From Theodoxus fluviatilis (Eukaryota; Mollusca; Gastropoda; Cycloneritida; Neritidae): a DNA stretch of 64,000 nucleotides. The position numbers were made by a program, and so were the translations under genes. Location of the stretch: the NCBI GenBank assembly GCA_034096865.1, contig JAWQFJ010028218.1, positions 210,001 through 274,000 of the forward strand, written 5' to 3'. Under the pieces are notes generated by a model, which was given only the letters and a program-made list of their open reading frames with translations, had not been told where the DNA came from and made no database searches. Shown one piece after another: positions 38,384-48,900 of this stretch (the stretch's first letter is position 1; every line of letters begins with the position of its first letter).

Positions 38384-41300
38384 GTGGCTGGGCAGTAGAT
38401 TGATCGGTATAGGTCGTAGAGCACCGGTTTAATCTGCTTCTTTCTCACGGTTCACATCTGCGGCTTTACATCTGAACTTACATGGACAACTCGATAGCAC
38501 TCAGCAGCTTCAAAAACGATCAAATTATCACCACCCATGAAAGCACGTGGGTCAAGCATCACCACACAGTCTGTTTAGTGAACCACAGACGCAAGCATGT
38601 CTTGAAAGAAAACTCCATAAAGTAACTTTTTTATCAGTCAAAATAGAAATAAAGGAATCCTATGCTTTCGAAGCTGAGGTCCTTTTAGACTCGGCGACCT
38701 TAAACAGCCGGAAAGATCCTCCCACAAGGGAGTCAGAAAGCCGGAAAAAGGCGCACTACTGCTGGCCACCTGTCACGCAACGTCGGGCACCCATCACGCA
38801 CACTTGCAGGCCAGACTAGAGAGGACGCATGAATGGCGTAGGAATACAATAAACGTGTGACGGGGGTGAGAAGGTCGGGGGAGAAATGTGGGAGTTATCA
38901 TGGCTAAAGAGGGTTGAAGGCTTGGAGCGAGGTGAGACAACACAAGGTGGACAGAGTATTGTGGTCTTCCAAAGATAGGAGAAACACGGATAAATAGAAG
39001 GGAATGGAAAGCTTATTGCAAGTGATATGCTTTATTAAGTAACTGCAGGCGAGGTTCCCAACAATAATTCAAGGAGGAGGACGGGGTGAAGTGCGGGGAG
39101 GGGGAAACTAAGACAACATGTCCTCAGCTCTGGCGCTGCCTCCATAGCAATTCTGCAAGCGTCGCTGCTATCACGCCCTAGAATGATGATGGGCTATCTC
39201 GTGCAGCTCTCAGCCTGCTCGGTCAAATCTTCGGATCCTCTCCAGGGGACTGCATTAGCAGAATTACGTAGCCTCGCATTTCCTTCATGACAACCGCAGA
39301 TTTTCACAATAGCAGAGCAAGGAAAAGGTTCTGCTTTTTTGCTCCCGTCTCTTCCCAGCGCCCACGCAGAAGTGAAAGCATATATCGCAGTAAACAGGCA
39401 GCCAACCACCTAGAAAAATCGGTAGCGTGAGAACAGGAGGAAAGATTTATCGCAAATTTCGTTCGGCGCAGACTATGCGTCGACACCGCAAAAGTTATTT
39501 TCTTTCGTTTCTTCCTTTTTTATTTTCGAAGGCAAATACTTCGAATTTATCATCGCCGTGACATCAAGATATACACGACATTCATTGTCCAATACAAGAT
39601 ACCTCTCACCTGAACGCTCTTAAGTCAAACTTCACAAATCCAGACATCAAACTATCATGGCACTCCATCGCATGATGGACCGCTGGGAAGTTTCCCCCAT
39701 TTGGCAGATTACATTGACACAATAAGACACTAGCCAATGGAGAGAGGCTATTAGCACCACTTTGTTTTGTTAAAAGCATCTTCCTGAGCTCGGCTTCGAT
39801 AAGAGATTGCGGAACATTTAATTTAAAAATTCGTAGGGAGGAGAAAGACTTTGAAGTCTCCTTTACGGCTAATGGTTATTTGCTCCAACCGTCAAAGGCA
39901 AGCATGCATCCATAGATATGCTCCATGAAGAAGCGCAACTCTAGCCATAAAGGACACACCTGACGGATGATCACGGCTTTCACAGAAGACAATAGGGGGC
40001 ATCTCTAGAAAGAAAACATTTTCCGACTCACAGCAGGGCACGTCCAGAATTGGACGGTCGGTTATTTCAGGGCTCTCCAAAACGGAGCCAATGACGTAAC
40101 ACGCGAGGAGGTGGGTCTTTTTGACCTCGAATTGCAAACTCAGCATCGGCAAGACGGAGAGGCTGTTAGCCCTGATTGAAAGCTTACAAAAACCTCACGC
40201 TGCTCTCTGCAGCTAACAAAGAATAATTTGGGGGAGCACCGGAAAAGCAAATAGGGCAGCGACAGTATTCATTATATCCTTTCTTCCACACAAGGATAAG
40301 GCCGCCCTTTGAAACCTGAAAATTCTCCAGGATGTTGCATTCTAGCGTCTGTTTATTAACGCCAACTTTTAAAACCAGTCACGAGCAGCAAGTTCGAGGT
40401 ATAAAGCATTCGATGTCCACTCGGCTAATTCAGTGCGGTTGGACTGAGAATAAACCATGAAATGGAAGCTGAGAATGGGATCTGGGGAGAGGGAGAATGT
40501 GGGAGAAAGAAGGGGGATTGGACTGGGGGGCGAGAAGGGTAGAAGGCGATGGTTGGGTAGATATGGACGGGAAAGGAAAGTGAAGAGAGAGATCAGAAAA
40601 TGACAAGGTTTCGGCGAGCGGACGACCTGCTGTTATGACAAGGCTAAGCACCCCATGTCCAGGCAGTGCGCAGGCTGTCACCTCGCCACGACCTTCCAGG
40701 CACTGGAGGAGGATTGTGTCTCCATGAATGTCATTATCGCCGCCGTGCCGGCACTGGCGGGGGTGCGAGAGGAGGCGGCGATTTACATCCATCAAGCGTG
40801 GCCGCCATGACCACCCTCGACACAACCGCCAGTTCAAGCCCAGCCAGGCATCCAACCCAGGCCAAGCCATCTCCCCTAGCCCGAGATGCAGGTGCCTAGC
40901 AAAGCCATTGCAATTGGAGGGACCCATCCGAGTCCAGTTCATGCAAGCCGTTGATTCACTGCAACAAAAGTATATCTTTGGCACACTACTTTGCATCGGA
41001 AGCAAGCTCTAATTAATGAAAGGCTCGCTAAAGATTCGATAAACCAACCACAACCATGGTAGAGAGCAACCATCTCTTCCTCAGTCAAATATATTTTGCC
41101 AGGCAATACTTGTTCACCTAGGCAGGGCCACAGCGAAACGTCCGTGCAGATTCACTACGCTCCATGCTCTGAACAAGGCAACAGCATGCGTCCTGCGTCT
41201 CGGGTATTACGGGCTGTAAGCTTGCAATGAAAATATGCATTGCATCAAATGCCACGATACAACTTAACATTCGTGTTCAGGTATGTGTTTTGTATGTTAC

Positions 41301-42295
41301 TCAGTGACAACTGACACGCAGCAGCATTGTTACAGCAAAGACACAGGATGTGCTCCTCAGGTCCTGAAGGGAAGGTGCAAGGTCTCTACGATTTTCCACT
41401 TGCCAGTTCTGGCAATGACTTTAGATATAATAACGTATCTATTGGATAAATACGCCAGGAAATGAGCAGTCAAAGTTTAAGAAGAAGTTCGTTTGGAAAT
41501 AGCACAGCGAGTAAACTAGTCTTCCTTCCATACATGTCACTTCTAAAACATGGGTCTGACCCTGTTCCCAGTAAAGACAACTTATTGCACAAAGGCCGTA
41601 GCGATATCAGACAAGAACGTCGAAAAAGACAGTGGCAAGACAGCAGAGACTATCTGATTTCCTCACTGACCATTTTCTGGCCACATCCATCTGCTGCCCA
41701 TGTACTGTCCACCAACAAGCTTTCCTCTGACCTGACGGGCAAAGGCATCACAGCGACCCCTGACGGAAGCGTGAGTCAGGAAGAGTTCCGTTTGTTCAAT
41801 GGATGTCCAACGAGCTCGAAATAATTACCGGAAATCTGGCGGGAAGCGACATCAATTTTCCGACCACGCAGACGGCCAACATATAATCCGGGGTGTTGAT
41901 CAGCCTCCTTCTGTCAGCCTGCGGAATGATCACCCCCGAGAGAGCGAGACGAGAGTTTGCCCCCAAGTTAGCTGTTCTCTTGGAGTGCAATTTGCTTTCC
42001 CGCGCTCTAGATGTTTGCATTGTTTTGGGAGAGTAGCCTTCAAGGGTATTTCATCCCCAAGCGCTCGCTGCCCTGATTTATAAAAATCATAAAAACGAAC
42101 AAAAACAAAGGAAGACAATTTGTCAGTCATTGCCACAAAAAACAATCACACCGCTGCGTAATCAATCAGCACTTAGGAATCTTTTTCGTCTGCAGAACTG
42201 TTCCAGCGTCTATGTATTGCAGAGATTTCTTGGGTAGGGGCAAACGAAAGAAAGCAAATCTATGTGATCCTCGACAGACTGCGCTCTCTCTCATA

Positions 42296-42298
<3 letters not shown>
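38384..42298. other. No recognised gene
   Basis: Nearly 4 kb with short frames only, including a 191-codon minus frame at 40430-41005 in pyrimidine-biased DNA. Nothing carries a domain I recognise. Confidence 0.4.
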
Positions 42299-42360
<62 letters not shown>

Positions 42361-42410
42361 ACACACACACGCGCGCGCGCGCGCGCGCACACACACACAC
42401 ACACGTATAC
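42299..42410. repeat. Compound (CT)n-(CA)n-(GC)n-(CA)n
   Basis: CT (42299-42328), CA (42328-42370), alternating CG (42371-42387), CA again (42388-42404). The order mirrors the 13.6-kb array, with a GC core inside a CA/GT block next to CT. Confidence 0.96.
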
Positions 42411-43234
42411 TAGCGTACACACAAGCATAACAATAACCCTCATATAGTCGGATTCCTTTTTTACGTTTTTCCACTGGAAACGTCAGGAAATGTAGGCTTC
42501 AGTCTAAATTACATTTTAACGTTTTTGTTGACACTGAAGAAAAAGGAGGCAAAGAATACATGACAAAACCAAAGAAATTAGATTCCACCATATCCACTGG
42601 CACCTTAAATAAACCACAATGCATCATCGTAGGGCACACCACCTATCGTTTTTTTTTTTGCAAATAACATCAATACTCATTCGTTTCGTTGTGACTTACC
42701 CTGGTGCACAGGAGCTTAGGTGACAAGAGGGATGCAAGAGTTACTTCCCCCAACCACATCAACAAATCAAGCTTTCTCAATGATATCATTTCCTTGTCCA
42801 AATACCATCTAATACATGTACTAACACACACACCCTAAGTAGGTTTTAGACACGGGCATTCGACTCTTGATGATACATTTGCTTTGTATGGTATCATACA
42901 GAAGTGTTCCGGCAAGCACAGAAAACTACATGTTGGTTCATAACCGGGTGAATTCTCGGCCCGCAATCCAGGTTCGTTGGGATCGGCAGACCAAGTTTGA
43001 AGTGTTAGTAGTCTTCCCAGGAACTTCTCCTTCAGTCAGTCGCAAAAACCGACCCCCACCCCCACCCCCACCCCCCACCCCTTGTAAAACGCTCATTATG
43101 AGAATTACTGACATACAAGAAAGCGTAACCAAATCATAGTACTACTTCATCAAAACACTACGCAGAATACATTAATAGTTCATTTAAATCACTTTATTAT
43201 TCAAATCGAGATGTGGTCGACGTCGAATCCAATG
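42411..43234. other. No recognised gene
   Basis: Unique sequence with a C-rich (CCCCCA)n patch at 43052-43080. Confidence 0.45.
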
Positions 43235-43486
43235 GAAAGTCGGACTACAGAGATCAACGATAGAAAGTCGGACTACAGAGATCAACGATAGAAAGTCGGA
43301 CTACAGAGATCAACGATAGAAAGTCGGACTACAGAGATCAACGATAGAAAGTCGGACTACAGAGATCAACGATAGAAAGTCGGACTACAGAGATCAACGA
43401 TAGAAAGTCGGACTACAGAGATCAACGATAGAAAGTCGGACTACAGAGATCAACGATAGAAAGTCGGACTACAGAGATCAACGATA
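43235..43486. repeat. 28-bp minisatellite, nine identical units
   Basis: Nine consecutive copies of a 28-bp unit (beginning GAAAGTCGGACTACAGAGAT and ending CAACGATA) without a single mismatch that I can see, then a truncated tenth. This identity implies very recent expansion or ongoing homogenisation. Confidence 0.97.
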
Positions 43487-43639
43487 GAAACTACAGGGCT
43501 TATGAAGTAGCTGCGGTGTTCGGGCAGACAACTCCGGCTGTGACGCGTGTTTCAGTATAATCAGTTAAGAACAAAACCTGGGTTCCTCCGAACTACCCGA
43601 ATCAGAACTAGTCGAAGGCGATTTCTTCGAACATGCCAT

Positions 43640-44844
43640 ACAAATTCGTGTACGAGTGGTTCGTCTGGTTAAAAACAACCTTGAGAAAGCTTTCGACTCT
43701 ATAAATCCGTGAATTCTATGGAACATTTTGCGAAGGGCTGGAATGCAAAGGAGACAACTCACTACACTCAAAGCAACGTATAAATTCGAACGGTATTCGA
43801 AACTCGTGCATGAGGTTTCCTGATGTTTCATTGAGTGGTCGTTTGTTTCTTCGAGGTGTTCGAACCTCAGATACAGACCATGCTTTTATAAGGGGTTGAA
43901 GATTGGGGGACTACTGATTGTGAAGAAAAAAAGAGAGTAAAATGTTCATCTTTATGCCTTGAAAACCTTTTTGAATGTGTCTTCCCTCACGCCAAGCCTG
44001 ACGTGCTATGCCGATACAGGTCGGTTCCCGTTGTATATTAATGCCATCCTGAAATGTGTCAGGAATTGGTTAAGGATCTTGGAAACGGGATGACAGGTTA
44101 TCGCAAAGAGTTTACCAAATCCTGCGTAGCTTCCCAGAGTACCAAAGTGCATGAGCAATTAATGTAAAAAAGACACTTTTGAAGTGTGATTTTGAAAAAA
44201 TCTGGAAAAACCAATCGGTTTCGAACAAGCGAGGCTTTCCGGAGATTTTAGGAAAAAGAATGATAGAACGATACAATTCAGATTGAGAATCTGCGTTTTC
44301 TCGCAGTGGAAGGTGTTTCTTATTTAGGCAAATTAAGGCAGATCATTTAGTCGAGAAGTATTGTATTGAAAGAAAGATATCCAGGTTCGTGTTTGTGCGA
44401 TTCCGCATGGGAATATCGGATCTATACGTCCATAAATACGGGTATGCACAGGATTCCTGTGCTTCGGTATGTCCCCTAGGCAGAGAGGAAAGCAAAGATG
44501 AGACCAATTTTCTTCTTGTTTGTCCAGCATTAACAGTTCTGATACAGCAGTATTTATCCAAACATCTGGTTACTTCAGATGGAAACAATTTGAAGGGAGT
44601 GTTTTGTTCAGGAGTGGATCACGTAATTACAGCAATTATTGTCTTTTTGTACCAAGCTTTCAAACGTAGATCCTAAGCAGTAAATTTGCCTAAACATGTT
44701 ATTATTATTCAATTTATAATTACTAAGTTCTACATTTGTAGGGACAGCTTGATGTGTGCAAATATCCCATATGGAACTGTTTCATTATTTATGTGGAAAT
44801 GAAACTTCCACTGAAGTAGACTGGAGGTTCCTCAACAGATCAGT

Positions 44845-44846
<2 letters not shown>
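43640..44846 (+). mobile_element. Decayed non-LTR retrotransposon copy 3
   Basis: Broken plus-strand protein matches the family ORF2: LEKAFDSIN and LWNILRRAGM (RT motif A), then after a large internal deletion ALKTFLNVSSLTPSL, DTGRFPLYINAIL and NWLRILE, then FVRFRMGISDLYVHKYGYAQ and a Cys/His tail ending KRRS at 44676. Motifs B and C (FADD) are missing. The 3' flank is (TC)n with the usual polarity. The 3' hairpin is not evident and the left boundary is uncertain. It lies 2-3 kb from the composite element but is much older. Confidence 0.75.

Positions 44847-44904
<58 letters not shown>
44847..44904. repeat. (TC)n right flank of copy 3
   Basis: About 28 TC units after the copy 3 3' UTR. Confidence 0.95.
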
Positions 44905-44907
<3 letters not shown>

Positions 44908-45107
44908 CGCTACTATGATTAAACTTGGGAGTTTAGTAACTGCTTACTAGGTACCCTAGTTTTAGACTATCAAATCGAAAACAGTAAAAATAGCATCGAG
45001 GAAGAAGTTGAATGCTTCGGAAGAAATAACATGCGACGTCAACACAGACACGCCACGCACTCCTACGATCCAAAATATTCACGAAATACATCTCCATTGT
45101 TTCCAAA
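44905..45107. other. Unique spacer
   Basis: About 200 bases of unique DNA between two microsatellite-embedded insertions; no gene recognised. Confidence 0.5.
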
Positions 45108-45130
45108 GGAGAGAGAGAGAGAGAGAGAGA
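45108..45130. repeat. (GA)n at the 3' end of the composite element
   Basis: Eleven GA units abutting the TTCG tail; TC on the element's sense (minus) strand. Confidence 0.95.
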
Positions 45131-46955
45131 ACGAACGAACGAACGAATGGTTTATTTTTGTTAGGCCACCGGCCCATCACAACACAATTACACATAATAT
45201 GCCTCTTCGGCCATAGCAATAGAAACAGCTTCTTTTCTTCTTTTGAATGCATAATATAAATACGTTGCAACCGCTCGTACTGCCTTAGGCTCCTCCAGCG
45301 ACAGGAGTACCTTAACATCAAAGGCATATGTATTCGTCGTCAACTTGCATATATACATTCGTCTGAGATCTTCATAGGCAGGACATTCAAGTAACAAATG
45401 CTGTTCATTTTCGTCTGTTTCATAGCATGATGGACATAAGTAAGCATTATCAGCTCGCTCCGTAGAAAATCTGTATTTATGCGTGAACAGATCGCTGAAT
45501 CCCATCCTAAAAATAACATAAACATCTCGAAAAACTTTTTTATCTAATATATACAAATATTTCTCTCTTTTCAATTCTGTCTTAAAGGATCTGTACAGTT
45601 CATATCTACCACTCGCTGATATTGAAACTGTCCATACATTCATGTACTCAGAGATAAGGCGCTTTCTGAACTCGAGCAAGAACTCTGTCTCATTCCGCAC
45701 ATTCTGATTACGCCATACATCAGCAAAATCATATCTATACAATACTTCTTTTATTTTGTCAACCCAGTTTCCATTATTTCCCGAGATGAGCATCATCTTG
45801 TAAACTTTGTTAGGGTATCTAGTTGCCTCCATCTTAAGTACACGCAACCAGTACTTAATAGCCCGTAAAGTTGCATTGATATACAGTGGGTATCTTCCGA
45901 TTTCACCATACGTCATCAAGTTAGGAGCTTGTACAGGAACATTGAGAAATCTTTTCATAGCTTGTAGGTGTACAGATTCTATTTCCGAACAGTTGTACAG
46001 TCCCCACAGTTCTGATGTATACAAAAGTACCGGCTGTATCTGGGAAGTGAACATTTTGAAATACACATCTGGTGACACATTTCCTAATTTTTGTAGACAC
46101 TTAGTCAGTTGAATCATGCCAGCTTTTGCTCTAAGTACAAGATCAGACTGTAAAATACTAAAGGACAGTCTCGAAGTGAACAGTGCTCCAAGATATCTGT
46201 ACTCATTCACAGTCTCAATTCTTTCCGTCCCCAGATACCACTTCTCATGACCTGCCAGATAACCACCATTTCGGAAAACAATGACCTTTGTTTTTTGTTG
46301 GTTTACATCCAGACCAACTGTGTCTGAAGCTTTTTGAGACTGTTCAATTGGTTTTGCAGACCAACGACGGTGTCCGATACAAGAACTATATCATCTGCGA
46401 ACAGTAACAGATATATAATCGTAGCATCAGGCATAAGCTGAATACCATGTTTACCATGTTTGGTTACAATCTTAGCCACATAGTTCACTACAAGAGAAAA
46501 AAGTATCGGACTCATTTTACATCCTTGCTTTAATCCCTTGGTATATGCAAATGAGTCGCTGTAGCGACCGTTGCACCTTACACTGCTTTGAACATCAAAA
46601 TACATTGCTTGGATCATCTGGAGTAGTCTCCCTTTCATCCCATAACCCCGAAGAATTTGCCAAAGTACATTTCTATTTATACTATCGAAAGCTTTCTTAA
46701 AATCCACAAAAACAGCATACAGTTTTCTATGCCTTGACAGATATCTATTGATAACTGAGTGAAGAACAAAAATATTGTCCATCGTCGAATAACCTTTTCT
46801 GAAACCTGCTTGTTCCTCTCCAATTAGACCATTACTTTCCGCCCAGTCTTGTAACCTGTCAGTGACCACTGAAGTGAATACTTTACTAAAAATACTTGTG
46901 ATTGAAATTCCCCTATAATTATCTTTGATAGCGGGGTCTCCACTTCCGGCAGAGT
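45131..46955 (-). mobile_element. 3' half of composite retrotransposon (RT to tail)
   Basis: Minus-strand segment beginning within the RT fingers (GDPAIKDNYRGIS) and running through RT, C-terminal domain, 3' UTR, hairpin GGGCCGGTGGCCT (45163-45175), AATAAA and about four TTCG units into (TC)n. It is joined at about 46955, 5' edge to 5' edge, to the plus-strand 5' half. The protein missing between the two halves is only about 10-12 residues by comparison with copy 2. One frameshift is the only damage seen, so it is young. Confidence 0.88.
45188..46955 (-). pseudogene. ORF2 3' half: reverse transcriptase, one frameshift
   Basis: The frame from 46955 covers RT motifs EEQAGFRKGYSTMDN, FVDFKKAFDSINRNVLW (motif A), GLKQGCKMSPILFS (motif B) and LLLFADDIVLVSD (catalytic motif C). 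It breaks at an A-rich run near 46325-46335, where one nucleotide is gained or lost, and continues in another frame from VNEYRYLGALF through a long thumb/C-terminal region to the zinc-knuckle-like CPSCYETDENEQHLLLEC, stopping at 45188. There is no RNase H domain. Apart from the single frameshift it is complete from the fingers onward. The endonuclease and start of RT lie in the inverted partner at 48901-50543. Confidence 0.9.
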
Positions 46956-46959
46956 CGTC

Positions 46960-47757
46960 GACTAGAGCGGACGTGTTTTGGCTGTGCTCCCTGGTCCGGG
47001 CCTGAGTGTAGCTGTTTACAGGGCGAACGAGAAAGTGACTGTACCAGTGTTGTTTCCTCAGCGGGACCGAGTGAACTGCGTTGATGCGGCAAGTTTTCTT
47101 GGTGTTTTTTGCGTGACTTTTGTGTGCCTTTTCGACAGTTTAACTGATTGTTGGAATGAAATCGTTTTGAGATGGCTGGAACTGAAAACGCACCTAGGTT
47201 GGCCTTTGTGTAGCTGTCTACAGCGCTAACTGCGAACTGTGGAAGTTATTGACTATTACAAGTGTTCTTTGCCCACCGGACCTGAGACGACTGCGTTTGT
47301 GCCGCAAGTACTTTGCTATGTTTGTTTGCATCTTTTGAGGTCGATTTCGGCAGTTTTAGTGAGTGTTGGAGCGAACTAGTTTTGAGATGGGCTTGAACTG
47401 AAAACGCACCGAGTGTTGGTCTGTGTGTGGCTGTCTACAACGCATCGGTGAAAGTGAATATTACAAGTGTTCTTGGCTCACCAGGCCCGAGAAGACTACG
47501 TTTGTGCGGCAAGCATTCGGCTGTATTTGTATCTGTTGTTCTTGGTTTCGTCGGTTTTGATGAGTGTTGGAATGAGCCAGTTGAACTTGAACTGAAAACG
47601 CACCAAACGTTTACCTGTATGTGGCTGTCCACAGGGCGAACCGTGAACGGTACTAGTACAAGTGTTTGTTTGTTTGTTGGTTGGTTGGTTTGGAATTTGC
47701 TGTGGGTTTTGTAGTCGTTTCCTCAATTTCATTGTTGTGGAATTAACATGCACTGAG
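46960..47757 (+). promoter_or_regulatory. 5' UTR of about 200-bp tandem monomers
   Basis: About 3.5 diverged monomers. The marker GGCTGTCTACA (and variants) recurs at about 47010, 47211, 47428 and 47622; GAACTGAAAACGCACC recurs at about 47180, 47396 and 47590. Spacings are about 194-217 bp. The last partial monomer runs into the ORF1 start: GAGATGGG at the ORF1 AUG is the same stretch that ends earlier monomers, where it opens only very short frames (for example AUG then UGA after four codons). Tandem 5' monomers are known promoters in mouse L1; a promoter role here is inferred. Confidence 0.75.
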
Positions 47758-48900
47758 ATGGGGGTTGACCTAGAAACGTACCGTGCAAGAATTGGTCTTG
47801 ATGCACGGCGTGCTGCACGGGGTGCTCTGCCAGTGAACTCGGACTCGCTGAACGGAGTGCTGAGTTGTGCATGCTTTTTGCACGTGGCGATCGTGCTTGG
47901 TCTGATTACTGGACTCGTGATGAACTTGACCGCTGGATGGCTGAGCACGGTAGCTGTGAACTTCACTGCCGTTCAGGGGGAAACCGTGCATGCCCTGCTT
48001 TCCGCGAACCTTTCGCTGTCGTGTTTGGCACTGCCAATGAGATACGGCCAGACTTGTGGTAGGTTGGGTCATTTTTCTGTCGGTCTCGGAGTAGGAGGGT
48101 CCAGTGCCCAGTACCATCGTGATCTCTCCTTCCTTCTCCTCCTGTCGGGAAATGTGGAAGAAAACCCGGGACCTGGATTGGAGAAGAGAGATCTGGAAGA
48201 AGCGCTGAAGGCACTGAATGAAGACTGGGACAGAAGGCAGCAAAAGGCAACGGCAACGGTCTTGGAGGAAATGAAAACTCTGAGAGGCTGTGTGCAACGT
48301 CTAGAAGGGAAGTTGGAGGAGATGAAGAAGGAGGTTAACGACATGAATGACAAGCTAATAGCTCAGGAGGATTACCTTGACCACCTCGGTGACAAGTTGG
48401 CGGAAATGACAGCTAGAGCGAATAGAGCAGAGGAGAAGCTGGAAGATCAGGAAAGACGTGCACGCAGAGATAACATAATCCTATACAATGTTCCGGAACA
48501 GGAGAATGAAACATTTCAAGACACAGAGATAAAGTTTCTAGACACTGTGAATGATGTTCTACCTGGCAGCTTGGAACGAAGAGACATAAGAAGAGCTCAC
48601 CGAATCGGAAAATCATCGCCGGGCAAGTCTCGTCCTCTGATCGCCTGCCTCAACAGAAGCGCGCACAAGTACGACATCCTCGGATGCAGAGCCCAGCTGA
48701 AGGACAAGGGGATCGGCGTATCGACTGACAGGACCGACCAGCAGCGCCGACAACTTCAGGAGGCGCGAGAAGCGGGAAACCATGCTTACTTCAAGGGAGG
48801 TCAGCTGCACGTGGTACCAGGGCGACAAGTGGGACGCCACCGTATCCAGACGCGATCCACTACTAGGTCTGGATCCCAGACGGACACCGGTACTGCCTAG
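47758..48900 (+). CDS. Retrotransposon ORF1 with 2A-like peptide and L1-ORF1p-like domains
   Basis: 380 codons from AUG 47758; an in-frame AUG at 47662 lies in monomer sequence and is less likely. Residues 1-138 form an N-terminal part with a hydrophobic, possibly membrane-inserting segment at about 33-57. They end in FLLLLSGNVEENPG, followed by P at 48172. This fits the 2A consensus (D-x-E-x-N-P-G-P) except N for the first D, and should release the chain between G and P if active. The 242-residue remainder has a heptad coiled coil, then RRARRDNIILYNVPEQ, DIRRAHRIGK and a QRRQLQEAREAGN segment, matching the RRM and C-terminal domains of L1 ORF1p-like RNA chaperones. It ends at UAG 48898-48900, after which ORF2 continues in the same frame. 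Confidence 0.9.
   Translation: MGVDLETYRARIGLDARRAARGALPVNSDSLNGVLSCACFLHVAIVLGLITGLVMNLTAGWLSTVAVNFTAVQGETVHALLSANLSLSCLALPMRYGQTCGRLGHFSVGLGVGGSSAQYHRDLSFLLLLSGNVEENPGPGLEKRDLEEALKALNEDWDRRQQKATATVLEEMKTLRGCVQRLEGKLEEMKKEVNDMNDKLIAQEDYLDHLGDKLAEMTARANRAEEKLEDQERRARRDNIILYNVPEQENETFQDTEIKFLDTVNDVLPGSLERRDIRRAHRIGKSSPGKSRPLIACLNRSAHKYDILGCRAQLKDKGIGVSTDRTDQQRRQLQEAREAGNHAYFKGGQLHVVPGRQVGRHRIQTRSTTRSGSQTDTGTA
48142..48174 (+). other. 2A-like ribosome-skipping motif
   Basis: Encodes LSGNVEENPGP. Skipping would fall between G (48169-48171) and P (48172-48174). Upstream residues are leucine-rich, as in other 2A-like sequences from invertebrate non-LTR elements. The D-to-N change at the first conserved acidic position may lower activity. 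Confidence 0.8.

Noticed and set aside
43235..43486. CRISPR-like array
   Set aside because: The 28-bp units are directly contiguous with no unique spacers, in an animal genome.
46955..46955. Two independent head-to-head insertions instead of one inverted element
   Set aside because: The end points are almost contiguous in the element (about 10-12 residues missing) and both outer flanks are (GA)n. Two events would need this to coincide. Kept as the alternative in the finding.
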